Assembly (NCBI GenBank): GCA_027491315.1
Contig: JAIXWL010000003.1
Location: forward strand, 166,928-230,927
Direction of reading: 5' to 3'
Source of the DNA: Cytophagaceae bacterium
GTDB taxonomy: Bacteria; Bacteroidota; Bacteroidia; Cytophagales; Spirosomataceae
Length of the DNA stretch: 64,000 bases
Position numbers and translations under genes: made by a program. Shown here in pieces: positions 28,733-37,081 of this stretch; the first letter of the stretch is position 1; every line of letters begins with the position of its first letter. The notes under the pieces were generated by a model that was not told the origin of the DNA, did no database searches, and was given only the letters and a program-made list of their open reading frames with translations.

Positions 28733-30961
28733 CTAATTCAACGCTTTTTCTAAAGCTGTATGGAATGATTCCGAAGCCTTAGCTTGAGATGAAATGATTT
28801 GACCATCTACGATGAAATCATGACCCGTCACCACACCTAATGAACTAAATGGAATCGTTTGAGATTTCAAATGGGATTCAAAAGCCGCTTGTTTATCATG
28901 TGAAACAGATACCAATACCCGGCTTTGAGCTTCTCCAAATAAGAAAGCATCTAGACGTACGCTAGTATCAGTATTTATGGCAAATCCTTTTTGTCGTGGG
29001 AAAGAAGATTCTGCTAAAGCCACTAATAATCCTCCATCCGACAAATCATGAGCTGATTGAATCAAAGATTGTTGAATCAATGAGGCTATTCCCCCTTGAA
29101 TTTTTTGCTCGGTCTCCAAATTAAAATGTGGAGATGGACTAGCCTTAACGCCTTGGTAAGAATATAGATATTCAGATGAAGCGATATCATTTACGCTCTC
29201 ACCCACTAAATAAATTAAATCACCCTCTTCTTTGAAATCCAAGGTCATCTTTTGACTAGCCTCCTCTAAGATACCTAACATTCCGATAGTAGGCGTAGGG
29301 AAAACAGGGCCTTCATCAGAAGATTGGTTATAAAAACTCACATTACCACCGGTTACAGGAGTTTCAAAGGCCAAACAAGCTTTTCTCATACCTTTAATGG
29401 CCCCGACAAACTGCCAATATACTTCAGGCACGTAAGGATTTCCAAAATTCAAGCAATTGGTAATGGCTACGGGTACACCTCCAGAACAAACAATATTACG
29501 TGCAGCCTCCGCTACCGCAATGGCACATCCTTCTTCTGGATCTGCATTCACGTAGCGTGAGTTACAGTCGACCGTAATAACAATCGATTTCTTAGAACCA
29601 TGTACTTTCACAACCGCTGCATCAGATGGTGCATTGGTATTGCGGTTAGCACGTCCAATGGATGAATCATACTGTTCAGCTACCCATTTTTTGGAAGCAA
29701 TATTCGGGTGATTAATTAAAAAATCAAAAGCTTTACTGATTTCGCCAGCTTCTAAATCTTTAACTGAATCTATCTTAAATTTCTTAAACTCTTGGTAATA
29801 AGCAGGCTCACGGTATTCACGGTGGTAGATAGGAGCGCCTCCGCCAAGTACTAAATCATCTGCAGGAACATCCGCTACTAATTGTCCATCTTGGAAGAAT
29901 TGAAGACGTTTGGTGTCGGTTACTTCACCTATTTGCTCACAATTTAAATCCCACTTATCAAATATTTTCTTCGCTTCATGTTCTCTACCCTTTTCAACCA
30001 CGATTAACATACGCTCTTGAGATTCTGATAATAGAATTTCAAAAGGTTTCATGTTTGGTTGACGTGTAGGAACTTTAGACAAATCTATGATCATTCCATG
30101 CTCACCTTTGGCAGACATTTCAGACGTAGAGCAAATAATACCTGCTGCCCCCATGTCTTGGATACCAATCACACAACCAGCTTCTATGATTTCTAAAGAA
30201 GCTTCTAACAATAATTTCTCTTGGAATGGATCCCCTACTTGTACTGCAGGTAATTTTTCTGATGACTTAGCCGTGATATCTTCAGAAGCAAAGCTTGCCC
30301 CTCCAATACCATCTTTACCTGTAGCTGATCCTACAATGAATACAGGATTACCTACTCCATATGAAATAGCTGAAGCTTGTTTTCCTACTTTTAAAATTCC
30401 TGCCGAGAATGCATTAACCAATGGGTTAGTGGAATAACAATCGTCAAAGAAAACCTCACCTCCCACTGTTGGTATACCAAACGCATTACCATAATCACCA
30501 ATACCTTTAACCACACCTTTTACCAACCATTTAGTCTTAGCCAATTCAATATTTCCAAAACGTAAGGAGTTTAATTGAGCAATGGGGCGAGCCCCCATGG
30601 TAAAAATATCGCGATTGATACCTCCAACACCTGTAGCCGCACCTTGGTAAGGCTCTAGGGCAGATGGGTGATTGTGCGATTCAATTTTAAAGGCACATCC
30701 TAATCCATCTCCTAAATCTACCAAACCCGCATTTTCCTCACCAGCCTTAGCCAACATACGAGGAGAATCTTTAGGCAAAGTTTTTAACCAAACAATGGAG
30801 TTTTTATAACTACAATGCTCAGACCACATAACAGAAAAAATAGATAATTCAGTGAAGTTAGGTTTGCGACCTAAAATCTCTTGAATGCGATCATATTCTT
30901 CTGGAAGTAAACCTAATTTTTTGGCAGTTTCGAGGGTGGGTAAGCTTTCGTTGGATTCCAC
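28733..30961 (-). CDS. purL: Phosphoribosylformylglycinamidine synthase, large subunit PurL
   Basis: PurL converts FGAR to FGAM in purine synthesis, using ammonia from PurQ. At about 742 residues it is the stand-alone (small) PurL, which needs separate PurQ and PurS. Conserved segments include MWSEHCSYKNS, ESHNHPSALEPYQGAATGVGG, DMGAAGI and HDLSDGGLLVALAE. The frame opens at a TTG at 31012, but that codon lies inside a good -7 box, so I take GTG at 30961 (then ESNESLPTLETAKKLG, a normal PurL N-terminus). No glutaminase domain is present. truA follows. Confidence 0.93.
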   Translation of the reverse strand: MESNESLPTLETAKKLGLLPEEYDRIQEILGRKPNFTELSIFSVMWSEHCSYKNSIVWLKTLPKDSPRMLAKAGEENAGLVDLGDGLGCAFKIESHNHPSALEPYQGAATGVGGINRDIFTMGARPIAQLNSLRFGNIELAKTKWLVKGVVKGIGDYGNAFGIPTVGGEVFFDDCYSTNPLVNAFSAGILKVGKQASAISYGVGNPVFIVGSATGKDGIGGASFASEDITAKSSEKLPAVQVGDPFQEKLLLEASLEIIEAGCVIGIQDMGAAGIICSTSEMSAKGEHGMIIDLSKVPTRQPNMKPFEILLSESQERMLIVVEKGREHEAKKIFDKWDLNCEQIGEVTDTKRLQFFQDGQLVADVPADDLVLGGGAPIYHREYREPAYYQEFKKFKIDSVKDLEAGEISKAFDFLINHPNIASKKWVAEQYDSSIGRANRNTNAPSDAAVVKVHGSKKSIVITVDCNSRYVNADPEEGCAIAVAEAARNIVCSGGVPVAITNCLNFGNPYVPEVYWQFVGAIKGMRKACLAFETPVTGGNVSFYNQSSDEGPVFPTPTIGMLGILEEASQKMTLDFKEEGDLIYLVGESVNDIASSEYLYSYQGVKASPSPHFNLETEQKIQGGIASLIQQSLIQSAHDLSDGGLLVALAESSFPRQKGFAINTDTSVRLDAFLFGEAQSRVLVSVSHDKQAAFESHLKSQTIPFSSLGVVTGHDFIVDGQIISSQAKASESFHTALEKALN

Positions 30962-31009
30962 AATGTAAATTTTAATGTAAGAAATGGCTTTAAAGCAAGC
31001 AATTGAGCA

Positions 31010-31017
31010 CAAAGGTA
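31010..31017 (-). promoter_or_regulatory. Putative -7 box (TACCTTTG) for purL
   Basis: Minus-strand TACCTTTG matches TAnnTTTG, with a GTTT rather than TTTG at the -33 position (31037-31040). Transcription would begin near 31004, downstream of the TTG at 31012, which supports the GTG start of purL at 30961 with a leader of about 40 nt. Confidence 0.45.
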
Positions 31018-31072
31018 ATAATTTTTGCTTGGAGGGAAACGATTAAATCAGGAATATTCCAATTAATCCTTT

Positions 31073-31654
31073 CTATTTCTCCCAATTTTCTTGCCAATAC
31101 TTTTTATCCTCTACTGTATCCAAATCTCGGTATTCTTCTTCAAAGGAAATCCAAGTGCAAATCTCAGGATGAGATTTCCAAAATGGACCAAAACCTTTAT
31201 CTCCCTTCCAATCATATAATTTGGCTTGATGCGCATAGGGAATCAATACAGGAGGAGAAGATTGACCTTGAAATGAGGAAATGATTACTTGATTAGGGTA
31301 CTCAAGGTGAGCCTTTAAAATGGCTTGAATATGTTTTTCCTGAACAAAGGGTGTATCTACCAACATGACGAGAACTGCCTCTTTTCGAGGAGCTAATGCT
31401 CGCATGCACTCTGACAAGGTACTACCTTGACCTAAAGGCCAATCCTGACTTTCTAAAATCTCGATGGGTTCTTGAGAAATAATGTTGCGAATAGCATCTT
31501 TCTGGGCACCTAAAACCACAAGCACCTTATCCAATAAAGAAGCTTGCAAAACCTGCAAGCTCCTTTCAATTAAAGTTTTTTGCCCTAAAGTAATTAAAGC
31601 CTTAGGCTCCCCTAGTCGGGAAGAAGCCCCTGCCGCTAAAAGAACTCCCAGCAT
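31073..31654 (-). CDS. MocA/MobA-like molybdopterin nucleotidyltransferase
   Basis: The 193-residue protein has the nucleotidyltransferase signature LLAAGASSRLGEPKALI at the N-terminus. The acidic metal-binding motif appears as MLVDTPFV, and PPVLIPYAHQ follows. MocA-type enzymes attach CMP to molybdopterin for xanthine-dehydrogenase-family enzymes, while MobA attaches GMP. The operon position, overlapping the molybdenum large subunit stop by 1 nt, favours the MocA role. This is a cytoplasmic maturation step that precedes insertion into the two-subunit hydroxylase encoded just upstream. Confidence 0.85.
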   Translation of the reverse strand: MLGVLLAAGASSRLGEPKALITLGQKTLIERSLQVLQASLLDKVLVVLGAQKDAIRNIISQEPIEILESQDWPLGQGSTLSECMRALAPRKEAVLVMLVDTPFVQEKHIQAILKAHLEYPNQVIISSFQGQSSPPVLIPYAHQAKLYDWKGDKGFGPFWKSHPEICTWISFEEEYRDLDTVEDKKYWQENWEK

Positions 31655-33822
31655 TAGACGTTTGAGATATCAAATGGTAAAGTTCTTACTCGCTTACCTG
31701 TGGCTAAAAATACCGCATTACATAATGCTGGAGCTACCGGTGGAAGTCCAGGCTCACCAACACCTCCCGGTGCTTCTGTGCTTGGCATAACGAAAACCTC
31801 TATTTCAGGTATTTCACCTTGTCGAAGTACCGCATAGTCATGAAAATTACTTTGCTGGGTTTGTCCGTTCACTACCGTAATTTCATTTTTAATGGCAGCA
31901 GTAAGTCCCATGGTAATATTACTTTGCACCTGTGCCTTGATATTTCTAGGGTTAATGGGCACTCCGCAATCAATGACTGAATAAACTTTTTTAATGCTGA
32001 TTCCATTCCCTTGCTTTTCCACTACAATGGCATGCGCGCAGATAGAAGAAAAAGATCGAGCAATGGCTATACCAACTGCCTTTCCTTGTGCCTTCAATTG
32101 TTGATAATTAGACAATTCAGCCAATTTCTTTAAAACAGCTACAAAGCGAGGAGAGCCTGACAGCAATTCTAAACGAAAAGCCAAAGGATCTTTCTTTGCC
32201 TGGTGAGCCAATTCATCGATAAAAGATTCTTGGCCAAATAAATTATTGGAAGCATATACCGAACGCCACCAAAGTATTGGTATTTTGGTTTTAACTAGAC
32301 TAAATGAATTTCTTCTATTCGGAAAAGAATAAGGACTATCTGGCAAGTTAATTCCTTCCTCTGCCCATGGATCCGGGGCATTATCTAAAGGAACTTGGAA
32401 TACTTGATTCAAAATAGAAGCACCATTCATTTTATGTTCAAATGCTTGCACCTTTCCTTGTACATCAAGAGCGCCTTTCATGACAGATAGCATACCCGGA
32501 CGGAAAGGTCCTTGTTGAGTATCATCCTCTCTAGTCCAAATCACCTTCACCGGGGCATTGATTTGCTTGGATAAATGGGCTGCTTCTAAGACATAATCAT
32601 AATAGGCTTTTCTACCGAAAGCCCCACCCAAGAAGGTGACATTGATTTTAACATTTTCTTTTTTGATGCCTAAATAAGCAGCTAATTCAGTGACTAATGA
32701 ATCAGGGCCTTGAACTGGAGCCCAAACCTCTACTTTGCCGTCTTGCACATAGACTGTGGCATTCTCAGGCTCCATAGGTGCATGAGCTAAAAAGGGAGTT
32801 TGATAGGCTGCTTCAATGACCTGAGTGGCTTGAGAAAATGCCTTATTGACATCACCCGTCAAAGATTCCTTGTATTCATATCCTGGGTTTTTCCCTGCTT
32901 CTTTCAATTGATTGAAATACTTATCCGTATTCATGGAATCAGCTTCGGTACTTTCCCATTCGATATTTAGTAATCGTTTTCCCTTTAAAGCAGCCCAGTA
33001 GGAATCTGCTAAAACAGCTACTGCTTCTGTACTGGCATGAGGCATTTTACGTTCAGTTTTGAGTACAAATTTTACACCCGGACTAGCGATGGCTTTTTCT
33101 CCTTGATAGCTTTTTACTTTGGCATGTATACTAGGTGCATGCGCAATACTGGCATAAAGCATCCCTGGAATTACTACATCCATACCAAACTTAGCGGTTC
33201 CATTTACTTTAGATGGAATCTCCGGCCTAGGAATGGATTTACCTATTTGCGTAAAATCAGCTGGATTTTTAAGTGTAGGATTACTAGGTACCGGTAATTT
33301 AGCTGCCGAAGCTACTAGTTCACCATATCCTAAACTGATGTTCTTATTTTTTTGATAGACACGTCCTTCCTTAGCATAACATGCGCTAACTGGTACATGC
33401 CATTGCTGAGCAGCCGCTTGAATCAACATTTCTTTTACTGCTGCACCGACAGTACGCATGGGTATATATCGAGTACTAATAGATGAGGATCCCCCTGATA
33501 ATTGAGAGCCGAATTTAGCTGATCCGTCTGATGTTACTATTTCTACTTGGTCTAAACGCACTTCCAATTCCTCAGCAATCAACATGGGAATCGATTGAGA
33601 TGTACCCTGACCCATATCAGGTCTGGCATTAAACAAAGTCACTTTACCCGATTCATTGATGAGTACATAGGGATTTATTTCCACACCTATGTGAGGTTCA
33701 TGGGCCATCTTTTTAACCTTTACGCCCGTTCCATTAGCTAAATTTTCAAAACCAATGGCAAGAAAAGCGGCCGTTTGAGCGCCTATCTTGATAAAATCTC
33801 TTCTTGTTGTCTTTGAGCTCAT
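31654..33822 (-). CDS. Molybdopterin-binding large subunit of a periplasmic hydroxylase (IorB-like)
   Basis: The 722-residue protein belongs to the xanthine dehydrogenase family, isoquinoline 1-oxidoreductase beta type. A twin-arginine signal (TTRRDFIKIG, residues 5-14) indicates folded export with its partner. Molybdopterin-domain motifs include GQGTSQSIPM, FLGGAFGRKAYYDY and GGVGEPGLPPVAPA, whose Glu is the catalytic base. The natural substrate, probably an N-heterocycle or aldehyde, cannot be read from sequence. The small subunit gene overlaps its start by 4 nt (33819-33822). Confidence 0.9.
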   Translation of the reverse strand: MSSKTTRRDFIKIGAQTAAFLAIGFENLANGTGVKVKKMAHEPHIGVEINPYVLINESGKVTLFNARPDMGQGTSQSIPMLIAEELEVRLDQVEIVTSDGSAKFGSQLSGGSSSISTRYIPMRTVGAAVKEMLIQAAAQQWHVPVSACYAKEGRVYQKNKNISLGYGELVASAAKLPVPSNPTLKNPADFTQIGKSIPRPEIPSKVNGTAKFGMDVVIPGMLYASIAHAPSIHAKVKSYQGEKAIASPGVKFVLKTERKMPHASTEAVAVLADSYWAALKGKRLLNIEWESTEADSMNTDKYFNQLKEAGKNPGYEYKESLTGDVNKAFSQATQVIEAAYQTPFLAHAPMEPENATVYVQDGKVEVWAPVQGPDSLVTELAAYLGIKKENVKINVTFLGGAFGRKAYYDYVLEAAHLSKQINAPVKVIWTREDDTQQGPFRPGMLSVMKGALDVQGKVQAFEHKMNGASILNQVFQVPLDNAPDPWAEEGINLPDSPYSFPNRRNSFSLVKTKIPILWWRSVYASNNLFGQESFIDELAHQAKKDPLAFRLELLSGSPRFVAVLKKLAELSNYQQLKAQGKAVGIAIARSFSSICAHAIVVEKQGNGISIKKVYSVIDCGVPINPRNIKAQVQSNITMGLTAAIKNEITVVNGQTQQSNFHDYAVLRQGEIPEIEVFVMPSTEAPGGVGEPGLPPVAPALCNAVFLATGKRVRTLPFDISNV

Positions 33823-34307
33823 TTGGATTTCGATTTAGAAGTGGTTTTCATCATCTTAGCTGCTTCATGTATTGCCTTACGCATGTCTTGGTAGGTACCA
33901 CATCGACAAATATTACCGGATAAAGCTGTATCTATATCCTGATCCGTTGGATTAGGATTTGAATCTAATAAAGAGGCCACAGCTAATATTTGACCTGATT
34001 GACAATATCCACATTGGGGAACTTGTTCTTTTATCCAGGCTAATTGAACTGGATGATTGGTATTGGCAGATAAACCTTCGATGCTAATAAGTTTATCCTC
34101 TGGTTTGATACTTGAAATCGGGGTAGAGCAAGAGCGAATCGGATTACCATTTAAAAGTACCGTGCAAGCCCCACAAAGACCCATTCCACACCCAAACTTG
34201 GTACCGGTCATCCCTATTTCATCTCGAATTACCCATAAAAGGGGTGTATCAGAATCCACATCTACAAGATGCTTCTTCCCGTTCAATTTGATGCTGTACT
34301 TACTCAT
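33819..34307 (-). CDS. [2Fe-2S] small subunit of molybdenum hydroxylase (IorA-like)
   Basis: The 162-residue electron-transfer subunit has two iron-sulfur clusters. A plant-type ferredoxin motif (CGMGLCGACTVLLNG followed by a Cys in RSCSTP) comes first, then the C-terminal CGYCQSGQ and NICRCGTY. It has no signal peptide of its own, consistent with co-export by the large subunit's twin-arginine signal. It is first in the three-gene operon and overlaps the large subunit by 4 nt. No FAD-binding medium subunit gene is present, so electrons probably pass to a cytochrome or other acceptor (inference). Confidence 0.92.
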   Translation of the reverse strand: MSKYSIKLNGKKHLVDVDSDTPLLWVIRDEIGMTGTKFGCGMGLCGACTVLLNGNPIRSCSTPISSIKPEDKLISIEGLSANTNHPVQLAWIKEQVPQCGYCQSGQILAVASLLDSNPNPTDQDIDTALSGNICRCGTYQDMRKAIHEAAKMMKTTSKSKSK

Positions 34308-34399
34308 GGCTTTATTGATAGATTAGAACATAAATTTACAATAAAATCAAATTCCATTCGTCTTTCAGAGAAAATATTAAACCAGCATTCTTAATTTGC

Positions 34400-35575
34400 A
34401 TGATGCTATCAAAAGAAGAAATAAAGTTCATACAAGATCATGCCCAGGATGACCCGTATCAATTGAGTTTATCAAAGGGACTGAACCCTGAGCTTCATTT
34501 GCCTAGCTTGATAGCACAAATACAAGCTAGGCAAAAATTGATCTATAAATTACCCAGCTGGTTGGCGAATCCCGAAATTTATTTTCCCCCACAATTAAAT
34601 CTAGAACAAGCCTCATCAGAGGATACGGCGCTGTTTAAAGCAGGATTGATTCAAGGTAAATTGATCGATGTAACAGGTGGCATGGGAGTAGATAGCTGGG
34701 CATTTGCCCAAAAGGGAAATAAGGTCACCTACGTTGAACGAGATGAAAATTTGGCAAACATTACCCAAAGGAACCATCTCCTATTGCTAGGCGACCGGAT
34801 TCAACATGTGCATGGTGACGGAATTGACTACATGAAGCATCATCCCACTGATTGGGATTATATCTACATAGATCCTGCCAGAAGAGGAGCCAAAGGCGAA
34901 AAGGTAATTCTGCTGGAAAATTGTGAGCCCAATGTACAAGACATATTACCCTACATTAATAAAAAAACTAGCTTATTGATCAAAACAAGTCCTTTATTGG
35001 ATATTAGCAGAGCCATACAAAGCCTGCAAGGAGTCAATCAAGTATGGGTGATTGCAGTCAAAAATGAAGTAAAAGAATTACTATTTTTAAAATCAGCCGA
35101 AGCCACGATGGATCCGCAAATAGAGGTTCATGAATTAAGCTTGACTAAAAGTCTGATATTCCAAGGAAAGCTTAGTGAAGAAAAAGATGCTATATCTCCG
35201 ATTGGTGATTTGGATGAATACCTCTATGAACCCCATGCCGGCATAATGAAGGCAGGATTTTTCAAATTAGCAGCGGGTAAACATTTGCATAAACTAGGAA
35301 TCAATACGCATTTATACACTTCAAAAGAAAGGGTACTTGATTTTCCGGGAAGGCAATTCAAGGTAAAAGCTTATGGAAGCCTAGATAAAAAATGGATAGA
35401 GAGCCACCTTACTGAAGGAAAAGCCAATATTAGCACTAGAAATTTCCCTATGAGTCCTGAAGAGATCCGTAAGAAGTACAAGCTAAAGGAAGGGGGGCCG
35501 TGGACACTATTTGCCTTCCAAGATGCGCATCAAAAAAATGTCTTGGCATTATGTGAAAAATGTCCTGCCAATTGA
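34400..35575 (+). CDS. SAM-dependent methyltransferase with THUMP-like domain (PG_1098 type)
   Basis: The 391-residue protein has a helical N-terminus and a Rossmann SAM-binding motif IDVTGGMGVDSWAFA (about 89-103). The acidic VERDE strand end and catalytic-region YIDPARRG follow, where many methyltransferases have DPPY. The C-terminal part (about 300-391) with VLDFPGRQFKVKAYG and NFPMSPEEIRKKYKLKEGG matches the THUMP-like domain of the Bacteroidota PG_1098 family. The target is probably RNA, but that is inference. M1 and M2 are both possible starts. It is divergent from the molybdenum operon. Confidence 0.82.
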   Translation: MMLSKEEIKFIQDHAQDDPYQLSLSKGLNPELHLPSLIAQIQARQKLIYKLPSWLANPEIYFPPQLNLEQASSEDTALFKAGLIQGKLIDVTGGMGVDSWAFAQKGNKVTYVERDENLANITQRNHLLLLGDRIQHVHGDGIDYMKHHPTDWDYIYIDPARRGAKGEKVILLENCEPNVQDILPYINKKTSLLIKTSPLLDISRAIQSLQGVNQVWVIAVKNEVKELLFLKSAEATMDPQIEVHELSLTKSLIFQGKLSEEKDAISPIGDLDEYLYEPHAGIMKAGFFKLAAGKHLHKLGINTHLYTSKERVLDFPGRQFKVKAYGSLDKKWIESHLTEGKANISTRNFPMSPEEIRKKYKLKEGGPWTLFAFQDAHQKNVLALCEKCPAN

Positions 35576-35606
35576 TTTCGTATTTTCACTAAAAAATTTA
35601 CCTTTG
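35576..35606 (+). promoter_or_regulatory. Promoter-like pair before the 35633 gene cluster
   Basis: TTTC at 35576-35579, 19 nt, then TACCTTTG at 35599-35606 match the Bacteroidota consensus with one change in the -33 element. The next gene starts 27 nt downstream, so this probably drives the four-gene group 35633-38320. Confidence 0.5.
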
Positions 35607-35632
35607 TTCTTTACATTCAACAAATTAAGGCC

Positions 35633-36307
35633 ATGTCTAAGTATCTTTTCCTAGCGTTGTTTGTTTTCAGCACTTGCTGCAGTCAAGCTCAAATATTTTC
35701 TGGAATGACAGAAATAGAGCGTGCAAAAAAAGAAGGCTTTTATACCTATTTGGGATCGGAAGAAAAGTATGCCATAGAAAGCTGGAAAAACTATTTAAAG
35801 AAATTTGGTCGGGTAGAAAATGGTAAAGGTGGAGCCATCATCAGTTATGACACCCGAATTTCTGTTATTTCTAAAAATTCATTTACTCTATTATCTAAAA
35901 TCTCAGAGGAAAATAATAAAACTAAACTCTTTGTTTCCATAGGTTTAGGGCCTGATGATTACATTCAAACGGGTCATGCTCAATTCAGAGATGCCTCTTC
36001 CTGGTTAGAGGATTTTATTGAAATCTTAAACTCAGAAGAGGGGGTACGGAAAGAGGAACAAAAATTGGCGAATCTAACTAATCAGAAAGTCAAGAATATC
36101 AAATCAGCCGAACGACTAGTTCGAGAATTAGAGGCGAACAAGAAACAAACGGAATTATTGACTAAAAAATTAGAGGAAGCGAAATTAGAAAAAGAGAAAT
36201 TACTAGCTAACCAAGAACAAAATAAATTAGATCAAAAAGCTACGGAGGAAGCTTTAATTCTTCAAAATCAAGCACTAGAATCAGCAAAAAAGAAAATTAA
36301 AAACTAA
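35633..36307 (+). CDS. Exported protein with C-terminal coiled coil, function unknown
   Basis: Not recognised. The 224-residue protein has a signal peptide (MSKYLFLALFVFSTCCSQA, cleavage near AQI). A globular region of about 110 residues has a beta-rich segment (GGAIISYDTRISVISKNSFTLLSKI). From about residue 140 to the end there is a continuous, highly charged coiled coil (Lys/Glu/Leu heptads, Gln-rich end). It is first in a group of four closely spaced genes with a good upstream promoter. An envelope-associated structural role is possible but unsupported. Confidence 0.75.
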   Translation: MSKYLFLALFVFSTCCSQAQIFSGMTEIERAKKEGFYTYLGSEEKYAIESWKNYLKKFGRVENGKGGAIISYDTRISVISKNSFTLLSKISEENNKTKLFVSIGLGPDDYIQTGHAQFRDASSWLEDFIEILNSEEGVRKEEQKLANLTNQKVKNIKSAERLVRELEANKKQTELLTKKLEEAKLEKEKLLANQEQNKLDQKATEEALILQNQALESAKKKIKN

Positions 36308-36311
36308 ACCC

Positions 36312-36620
36312 ATGAAAAAAGCCATACACTTTTTGGGAGTATTCATGATGTATATCATGACTAGTAGTTTTGGATTGGTAGAATATTCTGCCATGAGACC
36401 GCATACGTATTTTGTGGGCATAGATAGTACTAAACAATTGAAGCAAACTTCATTATTGGCGGCTAAAAAAGAGATTAATTCCTTACCTAAAAAGCAAGAA
36501 GATAATCAACAGGATTCTCAAATAAATGAAGAGGCTAAACATTGGTCCAAATACATTGTTCTGGGAGTTAAGGCTGTCTTTTCAACATTACTTAGTCTGC
36601 TTAGTTATATGATTAAGTAA
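36312..36620 (+). CDS. Small exported/membrane protein, function unknown
   Basis: The 102-residue product is not recognised. It has a hydrophobic N-terminus resembling a signal peptide (about 4-22), a polar Lys/Gln/Asp-rich middle, and a C-terminal hydrophobic helix (YIVLGVKAVFSTLLSLLSYMI) likely to span the membrane. It begins 4 bp after the coiled-coil protein gene and ends 10 bp before the SRPBCC gene, so the three are probably co-translated. Its small size and lack of motifs prevent assigning a function. Confidence 0.65.
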   Translation: MKKAIHFLGVFMMYIMTSSFGLVEYSAMRPHTYFVGIDSTKQLKQTSLLAAKKEINSLPKKQEDNQQDSQINEEAKHWSKYIVLGVKAVFSTLLSLLSYMIK

Positions 36621-36630
36621 ATCACACCCT

Positions 36631-37077
36631 ATGCCATCATTCAGAGTAGAAACACGCATTACATCACCGATTGACTCTGTTTGGGCTCTTTTTGATCAGA
36701 ACTTATTAAGCAAATTATCGCCTCCATTCCCTCCTGTTTCCATAAATCGTTTTGATGGTTGTCAGAAGGGTGATTTAGTCCAATTGGAAATCAAATTGGG
36801 CTTATTTAGTTTATTTTGGGATTCGGAAATTACTGAGGATTATCAGGGTGCAGATAAAATCTATTTTATTGATGAAGGTAGAAGGATTCCATTGGGAATA
36901 AAGCAGTGGAAACATGAGCATATTTTAGAAAAAATCAATGCCGAAGAAACCATGGTCATTGACCAGATTACTTACTCTACTTCCTCTAAATTTTTAGATA
37001 TTCTACTTTATCCCTTACTTTGGGGAATGATTATCTACCGTAAACCTCTGTATAAATCTTTACTTACACTTCGCTAA
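36631..37077 (+). CDS. SRPBCC-fold ligand-binding protein
   Basis: The 148-residue protein begins FRVETRITSPIDSVWALFDQ, the usual first strand and helix of the START/SRPBCC fold, continues with alternating strands, and ends in a long amphipathic helix (SSKFLDILLYPLLWGMII). There is no signal peptide. The family binds hydrophobic ligands or acts as cyclase/aromatase-like proteins; nothing here fixes the ligand. It lies 4 bp upstream of a carboxylate symporter gene, so a shared transcript is likely. Confidence 0.78.
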   Translation: MPSFRVETRITSPIDSVWALFDQNLLSKLSPPFPPVSINRFDGCQKGDLVQLEIKLGLFSLFWDSEITEDYQGADKIYFIDEGRRIPLGIKQWKHEHILEKINAEETMVIDQITYSTSSKFLDILLYPLLWGMIIYRKPLYKSLLTLR

Positions 37078-37081
37078 ACAT

